DNA from: Oncorhynchus masou masou
Taxonomy: Eukaryota > Chordata > Actinopteri > Salmoniformes > Salmonidae
Length of the DNA: 64,000 nt
Reading direction: 5' to 3'
Assembly (NCBI RefSeq): GCF_036934945.1
Contig: NW_027001292.1
Coordinates: forward strand, 124,001 to 188,000
Position 1 is the stretch's first letter. Each line of letters begins with the position of its first letter. Under the pieces are notes generated by a model. The model was not told the origin of the DNA. It saw only the letters and a list, made by a program, of their open reading frames with translations, and searched no databases. A program made the position numbers and the translations under genes. Positions 21,901 through 36,900 of the stretch are shown here, piece by piece.

Positions 21901-24900
21901 GATAACAGGTACAGCTCTACCCTCCACTGTTTCTAAATCAGATAACAGGTACAGCTCTACCCCTCCACTGTTTCTAAATCAGATAACAGGTACAGCTCTA
22001 CCCCTCCACTGTTTCTAAATCAGATAACAGGTACAGGTCTACACCTCCACTGTTTCTAAATCAGATAACAGGTACAGCTCTACCCTCCACTGTTTCTAAA
22101 TCAGATAACAGGTACAGCTCTACCCCTCCACTGTTTCTAAATCAGATAACAGGTACAGCTCTACCCTTCCACTGTTTCTAAATCAGATAACAGGTACAGC
22201 TCTACCCCTCCACTGTTTCTAAATCAGATAACAGGTACATCTCTACCCCTCCACTGTCTCTAAATCAGATAACAGGTACAGCTCTACCCATCCACTGTCT
22301 CTAAATCAGATAACAGGTACAGCTCTACCCCACTCCCCTCCACTGTTTCTAAATCAGATAACAGGTACAGCTCTACCCCTCCACTGTCTCTAAATCAGAT
22401 AACAGGTACAGCTCTACCCCTCCACTGTCTCTAAATCAGATAACAGGTACAGCTCTACCCCTCCACTGTTTCTAAATCAGATAACAGGTACAGCTCTACC
22501 CCTCCACTGTCTCTAAATCAGATAACAGGTACAGCTCTACCCCTCCACTGTCTTTAAATCAGATAACAGGTACAGCTCTACCCCTCCACTGTTTCTAAAT
22601 CAGATAACAGGTACAGCTCTACCCCTCCACTGTTTCTAAATCAGATAACAGGTACAGCTCTACCCCTCCACTGTCTCTAAATCAGATAACAGGTACAGCT
22701 CTACCCCTCCACTGTTTCTAAATCAGATAACAGGTACAGCTCTACCCTCCACTGTCTCTAAATCAGATAACAGGTACAGCTCTACCCCTCCACTGTCTTT
22801 AAATCAGATAACAGGTACAGCTCTACCCCTCCACTGCCTCTAAATCAGATAACTGGTACAGCTCTACCCCTCCACTGTTTCTAAATCAGATATCAGGTAC
22901 AGCTCTACCCTCCACTGTTTCTAAATCAGATAACAGGTACAGCTCTACCTCTCCACTGTTTCTAAATCAGATAACAGGTACAGCTCTACCCCTCCACTGT
23001 CTCTAAATCAGATAACAGGTACAGTTCTGCCCCTCCACTGTTTCTAAATCAGATAACAGGTACAGCTCTACCCCTCCACTGTTTCTAAATCAGATAACAG
23101 GTACAGCTCTACCCCTCCACTGTTTCTAAATCAGATAACAGGTACAGCTCTACCCCTCCACTGTTTCTAAATCAGATAACAGGTACAGGTCTACACCTCC
23201 ACTGTTTCTAAATCAGATAACAGGTACAGCTCTACCCCTCCACTGTCTCTAAATCAGATAACAGGTACAGCTCTACCCCTCCACTGTCTCTAAATCAGAT
23301 AACAGGTACAGCTCTACCCCTCCACTGTTTCTAAATCAGATAACAGGTACAGGTCTACCCCTCCACTGTTTCTAAATCAGATAACAGGTACAGGTCTACC
23401 CCTCCACTGTTTCTAAATCAGATAACAGGTACATCTCTACCCCTCCACTGTCTCTAAATCAGATAACAGGTACAGCTCTACCCCTCCACTGTTTCTAAAT
23501 CAGATAACAGGTACAGCTCTACCCCTCCACTGTTTCTAAATCAGATAACAGGTACAGCTCTACCCTCCACTGTTTCTAAATCAGATAACAGGTACAGCTC
23601 TACCCCTCCACTGTCTGTAAATCAGATAACAGGTACAGCTCTACCCCTCCACTGTTTCTAAATCAGATAACAGGTACAGCTCTACCCCTCCACTGTTTCT
23701 AAATCAGATATCAGGTACAGCTCTACCCCTCCACTGTTTCTAAATCAGATAACAGGTACAGCTCTACCCCTCCACTGTTTCTAAATCAGATAACAGGTAC
23801 AGCTCTACCCCTCCACTGTCTCTAAATCAGATAACAGGTACAGCTCTACCCCTCCACTGTTTCTAAATCAGATAACAGGTACAGCTCTACCCTCCACTGT
23901 TTCTAAATCAGATAACAGGTACAGCTCTACCCCTCCACTGTTTCTAAATCAGATAACAGGTACAGCTCTACCCCTCCACTGTTTCTAAATCAGATATCAG
24001 GTACAGCTCTACCCCTCCACTGTTTCTAAATCAGATAACAGGTACAGCTCTACCCCTCCACTGTCTCTAAATCAGATAACAGGTACAGCTCTACCCCTCC
24101 ACTGTTTCTAAATCAGATAACAGGTACAGCTCTACCCTCCACTGTTTCTAAATCAGATAACAGGTACAGCTCTACCCCCTCCACTGTTTCTAAATCAGAT
24201 AACAGGTACAGCTCTACCCTCCACTGTTTCTAAATCAGATAACAGGTACAGCTCTACCCCTCCACTGTTTCTAAATCAGATAACAGGTACAGCTCTACCC
24301 CTCCACTGTTTCTAAATCAGATAACAGGTACAGCTCTACCCCTCCACTGTCTCTAAATCAGATAACAGGTACAGCTCTACCCCTCCACTGTTTCTAAATC
24401 AGATAACAGGTACAGCTCTACCCTAACACTGTCTCTAAATCAGATAACAGGTACAGCTCTACCCCTCCACTGTTTCTAAATCAGATAACAGGTACAGCTC
24501 TACCCTCCACTGTCTCTAAATCAGATAACAGGTACAGCTCTACCCTCCACTGTTTCTAAATCAGATAACAGGTACAGCTCTACCCCTCCACTGTCTCTAA
24601 ATCAGATAACAGGTACAGCTCTACCCCTCCACTGTTTCTAAATCAGATAACAGTTACAGCTCTACCCCTCCACTGTTTCTAAATCAGATAACAGGTACAG
24701 CTCTACCCCTCCACTGTTTCTAAATCAGATAACAGGTACAGCTCTACCCCACTCCCCTCCACTGTTTCTAAATCAGATAACAGGTACAGCTCTACCCCTC
24801 CACTGTTTCTAAATCAGATAACAGGTACAGCTCTACCCCTCCACTGTTTCTAAATCAGATAACAGGTACAGCTCTACCCCTCCACTGTTTCTAAATCAGA

Positions 24901-27900
24901 TAACAGGTACAGCTCTACCCCTCCACTGTTTCTAAATCAGATAACAGGTACAGCTCTACCTCACTCCCCTCCACTGTTTCTAAATCAGATAACAGGTACA
25001 GCTCTACCCCTCCACTGTTTCTAAATCAGATAACAGGTACAGCTCTACCCCTCCACTGTCTCTAAATCAGATAACAGGTACAGCTCTACCCCTCCACTGT
25101 CTCTAAATCAGATAACAGGTACAGCTCTACCCCACTCCCCTCCACTGTTTCTAAATCAGATAACAGGTACAGCTCTACCCCTCCACTGTTTCTAAATCAG
25201 ATAACAGGTACAGCTCTACCCCTCCACTGTTTCTAAATCAGATAACAGGTACAGCTCTACCCCTCCACTGTCTCTAAATCAGATAACAGGTACAGCTCTA
25301 CCCCACTCCCCTCCACTGTTTCTAAATCAGATAACAGGTACAGCTCTACCCCTCCACTGTTTCTAAATCAGATAACAGGTACAGCTCTACCCTCCACTGT
25401 TTCTAAATCATATAACAGGTACAGCTCTACCCCTCCACTGTTTCTAAATCAGATAACAGGTACAGCTCTACCCTCCACTGTTTCTAAATCAGATAACAGG
25501 TACAGCTCTACCCTCCACTGTCTCTAAATCAGATAACAGGTACAGCTCTACCCCTCCACTGTTTCTAAATCAGAAAACAGGTACAGCTCTACCCCTCCAC
25601 TGTCTCTAAATCAGATAACAGGTACAGCTCTACCCCACTCCCCTCCACTGTTTCTAAATCAGATAACAGGTACAGCTCTACCCCTCCACTGTTTCTAAAT
25701 CAGATAACAGGTACAGCTCTACCCCTCCACTGTCTCTAAATCAGATAACAGGTACAGCTCTACCCCACTCCCCTCCACTGTTTCTAAATCAGATAACAGG
25801 TACAGCTCTACCCCTCTCCCATCCACTGTTTCTAAATCAGATAACAGGTACAGCTCTACCCCTCACTGTCTCTAAATCAGATAACAGGTACAGCTCTACC
25901 CCTCCACTGTTTCTAAATCAGATAACAGGTACAGCTCTACCCCTCCACTGTCTCTAAATCAGATAACAGGTAAAGCTCTACCCCTCTCCCATCCACTGTT
26001 TCTAAATCAGATAACAGGTACAGCTCTACCCCTCCACTGTCTCTAAATCAGATAACAGGTACAGCTCTACCCCTCCACTGTTTCTAAATCAGATAACAGG
26101 TACAGCTCTACCCCTCCACTGTTTCTAAATCAGATAACAGGTACAGCTCTACCCCTCCACTGTTTCTAAATCAGATAACAGGTACAGCTCTACCCCTCCA
26201 CTGTTTCTAAATCAGATAACAGGTACAGCTCTACCCCTCCACTGTTTCTAAATCAGATAACAGGTACAGCTCTACCCCTCCACTGTCTCTAAATCAGATA
26301 ACAGGTACAGCTCTACCCCTCCACTGTTTCTAAATCAGATAACAGGTACAGCTCTACCCTCCACTGTTTCTAAATCAGATAACAGGTACAGCTCTACCCC
26401 ACTCCCCTCCACTGTTTCTAAATCAGATAACAGGTACAGCTCTACCCCTCCACTGTTTCTAAATCAGATAACAGGTACAGCTCTACCCCTCCACTGTTTC
26501 TAAATCAGATAACAGGTACAACTCTACCCCTCCACTGTCTCTAAATCAGATAACAGGTACAGCTCTACCCCACTCCCCTCCACTGTTTCTAAATCAGATA
26601 ACAGGTACAGCTCTACCCCTCCACTGTTTCTAAATCAGATAACAGGTACAGCTCTACCCCTCCACTGTTTCTAAATCAGATAACAGGTACAGCTCTACCC
26701 TCCACTGTCTCTAAATCAGATAACAGGTACAGCTCTACCCCTCCACTGTTTCTAAATCATATAACAGGTACAGCTCTACCCCTCCACTGTTTCTAAATCA
26801 GATAACAGGTACAGCTCTACCCTCCACTGTTTCTAAATCAGATAACAGGTACAGCTCTACCCCTCCACTGTCTCTAAATCAGATAACAGGTACAGCTCTA
26901 CCCCTCCACTGTTTCTAAATCAGATAACAGGTACAGCTCTACCCCTCCACTGTCTCTAAATCAGATAACAGGTACAGCTCTACCCCACTCCCCTCCACTG
27001 TTTCTAAATCAGATAACAGGTGCAGCTCTACCCTCCACTGTTTCTAAATCAGATAACAGTTACAGCTCTACCCCTCCACTGTCTCTAAATCAGATAACAG
27101 GTACAGCTCTACCCCACTCCCCTCCACTGTTTCTAAATCAGATAACAGGTAAAGCTCGACCCCTCTCCCATCCACTGTTTCTAAATCAGATAACAGGTAC
27201 AGCTCTACCCCTCCACTGTCTCTAAATCAGATAACAGGTACAGCTCTACCCCTCCACTGTTTCTAAATCAGATAACAGGTACAGCTCTACCCCTCCACTG
27301 TTTCTAAATCAGATAACAGGTACAGCTCTACCCTTCCACTGTTTCTAAATCAGATAACAGGTACAGCTCTACCCTCCACTGTTTCTAAATCAGATAACAG
27401 GTACAGCTCTACCCCTCCACTGTTTCTAAATCAGATAACAGGTACAGCTCTACCCCTCCACTGTTTCTAAATCAGATAACAGGTACAGCTCTACCCCTCC
27501 ACTGTTTCTAAATCAGATAACAGGTACAGCTCTACCCCTCCACTGTTTCTAAATCAGATAACAGGTACAGCTCTACCCCTCCACTGTTTCTAAATCAGAT
27601 AACAGGTACAGCTCTACCCTCCACTGTTTCTAAATCAGATAACAGGTACAGCTCTACCCCTCCACTGTTTCTAAATCAGATAACAGGTACAGCTCTACCC
27701 CTCCACTGTTTCTAAATCAGATAACAGGTACAGCTCTACCCCTCCACTGTTTCTAAATCAGATAACAGGTACAGCTCTACCCCTCCACTGTTTCTACATC
27801 AGATAACAGGTACAGCTCTACCCCTCCACTGTTTCTAAATCAGATAACAGGTACAGCTCTAACCCTCCACTGTTTCTAAATCAGAAAACAGGTACAGCTC

Positions 27901-30900
27901 TACCCCTCCACTGTTTCTAAATCAGATAACAGGTACAGCTCTACCCCTCCACTGTTTCTAAATCAGATAACAGGTACAGCTCTACCCCTCCACTGTTTCT
28001 AAATCAGATAACAGGTACAGCTCTACCAATCCACTGTCTCTAAATCAGATAACAGGTACAGCTCTACCCCTCCACTGTTTCCAAATCAGATAACAGGTAC
28101 AGCTCTACCCCTCCACTGTTTCTAAATCAGATAACAGGTACAGCTCTACCCCTCCACTGTTTCTAAATCAGATAACAGGTACAGCTCTACCCCTCCACTG
28201 TCTCTAAATCAGATAACAGGTACAGCTCTACCCCTCCACTGTTTCTAAATCAGATAACAGGTACAGCTCTACCCCTCCACTGTTTCTAAATCAGATAACA
28301 GGTACAGCTCTACCCCTGAACTGTCTCTAAATCAGATAACAGGTACAGCTCTACCCCTCCTCTGTCTCTAAATCAGATAACAGGTACAGCTCTACCCCTC
28401 CACTGTTTCTAAATCAGATAACAGGTACAGCTCTACCCCTCCACTGTTTCTAAATCAGATAACAGGTACAGCTCTACCCCTCCACTGTTTCTAAATAAAA
28501 TAACAGGTACAGCTCTACCCCTCCACTGTCTCTAAATCAGATAACAGGTACAGCTCTACCCCTCCACTGTCTCTAAATCAGATAACAGGTACAGCTCTAC
28601 CCTCCACTGTTTCTAAATCAGATAACAGGTACAGTTCTACCCCTCCACTGCTTCTAAATCAGATAACAGGTACAGCTCTACCCCTCCACTGTCTCTAAAT
28701 CAGATAACAGGTACAGCTCTACCCCTCCACTGTCTCTAAATCAGATAACAGGTACAGCTCTACCCTTCCACTGTTTCTAAATCAGATAACAGGTACAGCT
28801 CTACCCCTCCACTGTTTCTAAATCAGATAACAGGTACAGCTCTACCCCTCCACTGTTTCTAAATCAGATAACAGGTACAGCTCTACCCCTCCACTGTTTC
28901 TAAATCAGATAACAGGTACAGTTCTACCCCTCCACTGTTTCTAAATCAGATAACAGGTACAGCTCTACCCCTCCACTGTTTCTAAATCAGATAACAGGTA
29001 CAGCTCTACCCCTCCACTGTTTCTAAATCAGATAACAGGTACAGCTCTACCCCTCCACTGTTTCTAAATCAGATAACAGGTACAGCTCTACCCCTCCACT
29101 GTTTCTAAATCAGATGACAGGTACGGCTCTACCCCTCCACTGTTTCTAAATCAGATAACAGGTACAGCTCTACCCCTCCACTGTTTCTAAATCAGATAAC
29201 AGGTACAGCTCTACCCCTCCACTGTTTCTAAATCAGATAACAGGTACAGCTCTACCCCTCCACTGTTTCTAAATCAGATAACAGGTACAGCTCTAGCCCT
29301 CCACTGTTTCTAAATCAGATAACAGGTACAGCTCTACCCCTCCACTGTTTCTAAATCAGATAACAGGTACAGCTCTACCCCTCCACTGTCTCTAAATCAG
29401 ATAACAGGTACAGCTCTACCCCTCCACTGTTTCTAAATCAGATAACAGGTACAGCTCTACCCCTCCACTGTTTCTAAATCAGATAACAGGTACAGCTCTA
29501 CCCCTGAACTGTCTCTAAATCAGATAACAGGTACAGCTCTACCCCTCCACTGTCTCTAAATCAGATAACAGGTACAGCTCTACCCCTCCACTGTTTCTAA
29601 ATCAGATAACAGGTACAGCTCTACCCCTCCACTGTTTCTAAATCAGATAACAGGTACAGCTCTACCCCTCCACTGTTTCTAAATCAAATAACAGGTACAG
29701 CTCTACCCCTCCACTGTCTCTAAATCAAATAACAGGTACAGCTCTACCCCTCCACTGTCTCTAAATCAAATAACAGGTACAGCTCTACCCCTCCACTGTC
29801 TCTAAATCAGATATCAGGTACAGCTCTACCCCTCCACTGTTTCTAAATCAGATAACAGGTACAGCTCTACCCCTCCACTGTTTCTAAATCAGATAACAGG
29901 TACAGCTCTACCCCACTCCCCTCCACTGTTTCTAAATCAGATAACAGGTACAGCTCTACCCCTCCACTGTCTCTAAATCAGATATCAGGTACAGCTCTAC
30001 CCCTCCACTGTCTCTAAATCAGATAACAGGTACAGCTCTACCCCTCCACTGTTGCTAAATCAGATAACAGGTACAGCTCTACCCCTCCACTGTCTCTATA
30101 TCAGATAACAGGTACAGCTCTACCCTTCCACTGTTTCTAAATCAGATAACAGGTACAGTTCTACCCCTCCACTGTTTCTAAATCAGATAACAGGTACAGC
30201 TCTACCCCTCCACTGTTTCTAAATCAGATAACAGGTACAGCTCTACCCCTCCACTGTTTCTAAATCAGATAACAGGTACAGTTCTACCCCTCCACTGTTT
30301 CTAAATCAGATAACAGGTACAGCTCTACCCCTCCACTGTTTCTAAATCAGATAACAGGTACAGCTCTACCCCTCCACTGTCTCTAAATCAGATAACAGGT
30401 ACAGCTCTACCCCTCCACTGTTTCTAAATCAGAAAACAGGTACAGCTCTACCCCTCCACTGTCTCTAAATCAGATAACAGGTACAGCTCTACCCCACTCC
30501 CCTCCACTGTTTCTAAATCAGATAACAGGTACAGCTCTACCCCTCCACTGTTTCTAAATCAGATAACAGGTACAGCTCTACCCCTCCACTGTCTCTAAAT
30601 CAGATAACAGGTACAGCTCTACCCCACTCCCCTCCACTGTTTCTAAATCAGATAACAGGTACAGCTCTACCCCTCTCCCATCCACTGTTTCTAAATCAGA
30701 TAACAGGTACAGCTCTACCCCTCACTGTCTCTAAATCAGATAACAGGTACAGCTCTACCCCTCCACTGTTTCTAAATCAGATAACAGGTACAGCTCTACC
30801 CCTCCACTGTCTCTAAATCAGATAACAGGTAAAGCTCTACCCCTCTCCCATCCACTGTTTCTAAATCAGATAACAGGTACAGCTCTACCCCTCCACTGTC

Positions 30901-33900
30901 TCTAAATCAGATAACAGGTACAGCTCTACCCCTCCACTGTTTCTAAATCAGATAACAGGTACAGCTCTACCCCTCCACTGTTTCTAAATCAGATAACAGG
31001 TACAGCTCTACCCCTCCACTGTTTCTAAATCAGATAACAGGTACAGCTCTACCCCTCCACTGTTTCTAAATCAGATAACAGGTACAGCTCTACCCCTCCA
31101 CTGTTTCTAAATCAGATAACAGGTACAGCTCTACCCCTCCACTGTTTCTAAATCAGATAACAGGTACAGCTCTACCCCTCCACTGTTTCTAAATCAGATA
31201 ACAGGTACAGCTCTACCCCTCCACTGTCTCTAAATCAGATAACAGGTACAGCTCTACCCCTCCACTGTCTCTAAATCAGATAACAGGTACAGCTCTACCC
31301 CTCCACTGTTTCTAAATCAGATAACAGGTACAGCTCTACCCCACTCCCCTCCACTGTTTCTAAATCAGATAACAGGTACATCTCTACCCCTCCACTGTTT
31401 CTAAATCAGATAACAGGTACAGCTCTACCCCTCCACTGTTTCTAAATCAGATAACAGGTACAACTCTACCCCTCCACTGTCTCTAAATCAGATAACAGGT
31501 ACAGCTCTACCCCACTCCCCTCCACTGTTTCTAAATCAGATAACAGGTACATCTCTACCCCTCCACTGTTTCTAAATCAGATAACAGGTACAGCTCTACC
31601 CCTCCACTGTTTCTAAATCAGATAACAGGTACAGCTCTACCCCTCCACTGTCTCTAAATCAGATAACAGGTACAGCTCTACCCCTCCACTGTTTCTAAAT
31701 CATATAACAGGTACAGCTCTACCCCTCCACTGTTTCTAAATCAGATAACAGGTACAGCTCTACCCCTCCACTGTTTCTAAATCAGATAACAGGTACAGCT
31801 CTACCCCTCCACTGTCTCTAAATCAGATAACAGGTACAGCTCTACCCCTCCACTGTTTCTAAATCAGATAACAGGTACAGCTCTACCCCTCCACTGTCTC
31901 TAAATCAGATAACAGGTACAGCTCTACCCCACTCCCCTCCACTGTTTCTAAATCAGATAACAGGTGCAGCTCTACCCTCCACTGTTTCTAAATCAGATAA
32001 CAGTTACAGCTCTACCCCTCCACTGTCTCTAAATCAGATAACAGGTACAGCTCTACCCCACTCCCCTCCACTGTTTCTAAATCAGATAACAGGTAAAGCT
32101 CGACCCCTCTCCCATCCACTGTTTCTAAATCAGATAACAGGTACAGCTCTACCCCTCCACTGTCTCTAAATCAGATAACAGGTACAGCTCTACCCCTCCA
32201 CTGTTTCTAAATCAGATAACAGGTACAGCTCTACCCCTCCACTGTTTCTAAATCAGATAACAGGTACAGCTCTACCCCTCCACTGTTTCTAAATCAGATA
32301 ACAGGTACAGCTCTACCCCTCCACTGTTTCTAAATCAGATAACAGGTACAGCTCTACCCCTCCACTGTTTCTAAATCAGATAACAGGTACAGCTCTACCC
32401 CTCCACTGTTTCTAAATCAGATAACAGGTACAGCTCTACCCCTCCACTGTTTCTAAATCAGATAACAGGTACAGCTCTACCCTCCACTGTTTCTAAATCA
32501 GATAACAGGTACAGCTCTACCCCTCCACTGTTTCTAAATCAGATAACAGGTACAGCTCTACCCCTCCACTGTTTCTAAATCAGATAACAGGTACAGCTCT
32601 ACCCCTCCACTGTTTCTAAATCAGATAACAGGTACAGCTCTACCCCTCCACTGTTTCTAAATCAGATAACAGGTACAGCTCTACCCCTCCACTGTTTCTA
32701 AATCAGATAACAGGTACAGCTCTACCCCTCCACTGTTTCTACATCAGATAACAGGTACAGCTCTACCCCTCCACTGTTTCTAAATCAGATAACAGGTACA
32801 GCTCTAACCCTCCACTGTTTCTAAATCAGAAAACAGGTACAGCTCTACCCCTCCACTGTTTCTAAATCAGATAACAGGTACAGCTCTACCCCTCCACTGT
32901 TTCTAAATCAGATAACAGGTACAGCTCTACCCCTCCACTGTTTCTAAATCAGATAACAGGTACAGCTCTACCAATCCACTGTCTCTAAATCAGATAACAG
33001 GTACAGCTCTACCCCTCCACTGTTTCCAAATCAGATAACAGGTACAGCTCTACCCCTCCACTGTTTCTAAATCAGATAACAGGTACAGCTCTACCCCTCC
33101 ACTGTTTCTAAATCAGATAACAGGTACAGCTCTACCCCTCCACTGTCTCTAAATCAGATAACAGGTACAGCTCTACCCTCCACTGTTTCTAAATCAGATA
33201 ACAGGTACAGCTCTACCCCTCCACTGTTTCTAAATCAGATAACAGGTACAGCTCTACCCCTCCACTGTTTCTAAATCAGATAACAGGTACAGCTCTACCC
33301 CTCCACTGTTTCTAAATCAGATAACAGGTACAGCTCTACCCCTCCACTGTCTCTAAATCAGATAACAGGTACAGCTCTACCCCTCCACTGTCTCTATATC
33401 AGATAACAGGTACAGCTCTACCCTTCCACTGTTTCTAAATCAGATAACAGGTACAGTTCTACCCCTCCACTGTTTCTAAATCAGATAACAGGTACAGCTC
33501 TACCCCTCCACTGTTTCTAAATCAGATAACAGGTACAGCTCTACCCCTCCACTGTTTCTAAATCAGATAACAGGTACAGCTCTACCCCTCCACTGTTTCT
33601 AAATCAGATAACAGGTACAGCTCTACCCCTCCACTGTTTCTAAATCAGATAACAGGTACAGCTCTACCCCTCCACTGTTTCTAAATCAGATAACAGGTAC
33701 AGCTCTACCCCTCCACTGTTTCTAAATCAGATAACAGGTACAGCTCTACCCCTCCACTGTTTCTAAATCAGATGACAGGTACGGCTCTACCCCTCCACTG
33801 TTTCTAAATCAGATAACAGGTACAGCTCTACCCCTCCACTGTTTCTAAATCAGATAACAGGTACAGCTCTACCCCTCCACTGTTTCTAAATCAGATAACA

Positions 33901-36900
33901 GGTACAGCTCTACCCCTCCACTGTTTCTAAATCAGATAACAGGTACAGCTCTAGCCCTCCACTGTTTCTAAATCAGATAACAGGTACAGCTCTACCCCTC
34001 CACTGTTTCTAAATCAGATAACAGGTACAGCTCTACCCCTCCACTGTCTCTAAATCAGATAACAGGTACAGCTCTACCCCTCCACTGTTTCTAAATCAGA
34101 TAACAGGTACAGCTCTACCCCTCCACTGTTTCTAAATCAGATAACAGGTACAGCTCTACCCCTGAACTGTCTCTAAATCAGATAACAGGTACAGCTCTAC
34201 CCCTCCACTGTCTCTAAATCAGATAACAGGTACAGCTCTACCCCTCCACTGTTTCTAAATCAGATAACAGGTACAGCTCTACCCCTCCACTGTTTCTAAA
34301 TCAGATAACAGGTACAGCTCTACCCCTCCACTGTTTCTAAATCAAATAACAGGTACAGCTCTACCCCTCCACTGTCTCTAAATCAAATAACAGGTACAGC
34401 TCTACCCCTCCACTGTCTCTAAATCAAATAACAGGTACAGCTCTACCCCTCCACTGTCTCTAAATCAGATAACAGGTACAGCTCTACCCCTCCACTGTCT
34501 CTAAATCAGATAACAGGTACAGCTCTACCCCTCCACTGTCTCTAAATCAGATAACAGGTACAGCTCTACCCCTCCACTGTTGCTAAATCAGATAACAGGT
34601 ACAGCTCTACCCCTCCACTGTTGCTAAATCAGATAACAGGTACAGCTCTACCCCACTCCCCTCCACTGTTTCTAAATCAGATAACAGGTACAGCTCTACC
34701 CCTCCACTGTTTCTAAATCAGATAACAGGTACAGTTCTACCCCTCCACTGTTTCTAAATCAGATAACAGGTACAGCTCTACCACTCCACTGTCTCTATAT
34801 CAGATAACAGGTACAGCTCTACCCTTCCACTGTTTCTAAATCAGATAACAGGTACAGTTCTACCCCTCCACTGTTTCTAAATCAGATAACAGGTACAGCT
34901 CTACCCCTCCACTGTTTCTAAATCAGATAACAGGTACAGCTCTACCCCTCCACTGTCTCTAAATCAGATAACAGGTACAGCTCTACCCCTCCACTGTTTC
35001 TAAATCAGATAACAGGTACAGCTCTACCCCTCCACTGTTTCTAAATCAGATAACAGGTACAGCTCTACCCCTCCACTGTTTCTAAATCAGATAACAGGTA
35101 CAGCTCTACCCTCCACTGTTTCTAAATCAGATAACAGGTACAGCTCTACCCCTCCACTGTTTCTAAATCAGATAACAGGTACAGCTCTACCCTCCACTGT
35201 TTCTAAATCAGATAACAGGTACAGCTCTACCCCTCCACTGTTTCTAAATCAGATAACAGGTACAGCTCTACCCCTCCACTGTTTCTAAATCAGATAACAG
35301 GTACAGCTCTACCCCTCCACTGTCTCTAAATCAGATAACAGGTACAGCTCTACCCCTCCACTGTCTCTAAATCAGATAACAGGTACAGCTCTACCCCTCC
35401 ACTGTTTCTAAATCAGATAACAGGTACAGCTCTACCCTCCACTGTCTCTAAATCAGATAACAGGTACAGCTCTACCCCTCCACTGTTTCTAAATCAGATA
35501 ACAGGTACAGTTCTACCCCTCCACTGTCTCTAAATCAGATAACAGGTACAGCTCTACCCCTCCACTGTCTCTAAATCAGATAACAGGTACAGCTCTACCC
35601 CTCCACTGTCTCTAAATCAGATAACAGGTACAGCTCTACCCCTCCACTGTTTCTAAATCAGATAACAGGTACAGCTCTACCCCTCCACTGTTTCTAAATC
35701 AGATAACAGGTACAGCTCTACCCCTCCACTGTTTCTAAATCAGATGACAGGTACGGCTCTACCCCTCCACTGTTTCTAAATCAGATAACAGGTACAGCTC
35801 TACCCCTCCACTGTTTCTAAATCAGATAACAGGTACAGCTCTACCCCTCCACTGTTTCTAAATCAGATAACAGGTACAGCTCTACCCCTCCACTGTTTCT
35901 AAATCAGATAACAGGTACAGCTCTAGCCCTCCACTGTTTCTAAATCAGATAACAGGTACAGCTCTACCCCTCCACTGTTTCTAAATCAGATAACAGGTAC
36001 AGCTCTACCCCTCCACTGTCTCTAAATCAGATAACAGGTACAGCTCTACCCCTCCACTGTTTCTAAATCAGATAACAGGTACAGCTCTACCCTCCACTGT
36101 TTCTAAATCAGATAACAGGTACAGCTCTACCCCTGAACTGTCTCTAAATCAGATAACAGGTACAGCTCTACCCCTCCACTGTTTCTAAATCAGATAACAG
36201 GTACAGCTCTACCCCTCCACTGTTTCTAAATCAGATAACAGGTACAGCTCTACCCTCCACTGTTTCTAAATCAAATAACAGGTACAGCTCTACCCCTCCA
36301 CTGTCTCTAAATCAAATAACAGGTACAGCTCTACCCCTCCACTGTCTCTAAATCAGATAACAGGTACAGATCTACCCCTCCACTGTCTCTAAATCAGATA
36401 ACAGGTACAGCTCTACCCCTCCACTGTTGCTAAATCAGATAACAGGTACAGCTCTACCCCTCCACTGTTGCTAAATCAGATAACAGGTACAGCTCTACCC
36501 CCACCCCTCCACTGTTTCTAAATCAGATAACAGGTACAGCTCTACCCCTCCACTGTTTCTAAATCAGATAACAGGTACAGTTCTACCCCTCCACTGTTTC
36601 TAAATCAGATAACAGGTACAGCTCTACCACTCCACTGTCTCTATATCAGATAACAGGTACAGCTCTACCCTTCCACTGTTTCTAAATCAGATAACAGGTA
36701 CAGTTCTACCCCTCCACTGTTTCTAAATCAGATAACAGGTACAGCTCTACCCCTCCACTGTTTCTAAATCAGATAACAGGTACAGCTCTACCCCTCCACT
36801 GTCTCTAAATCAGATAACAGGTACAGCTCTACCCCTCCACTGTTTCTAAATCAGATAACAGGTACAGCTCTACCCCTCCACTGTTTCTAAATCAGATAAC

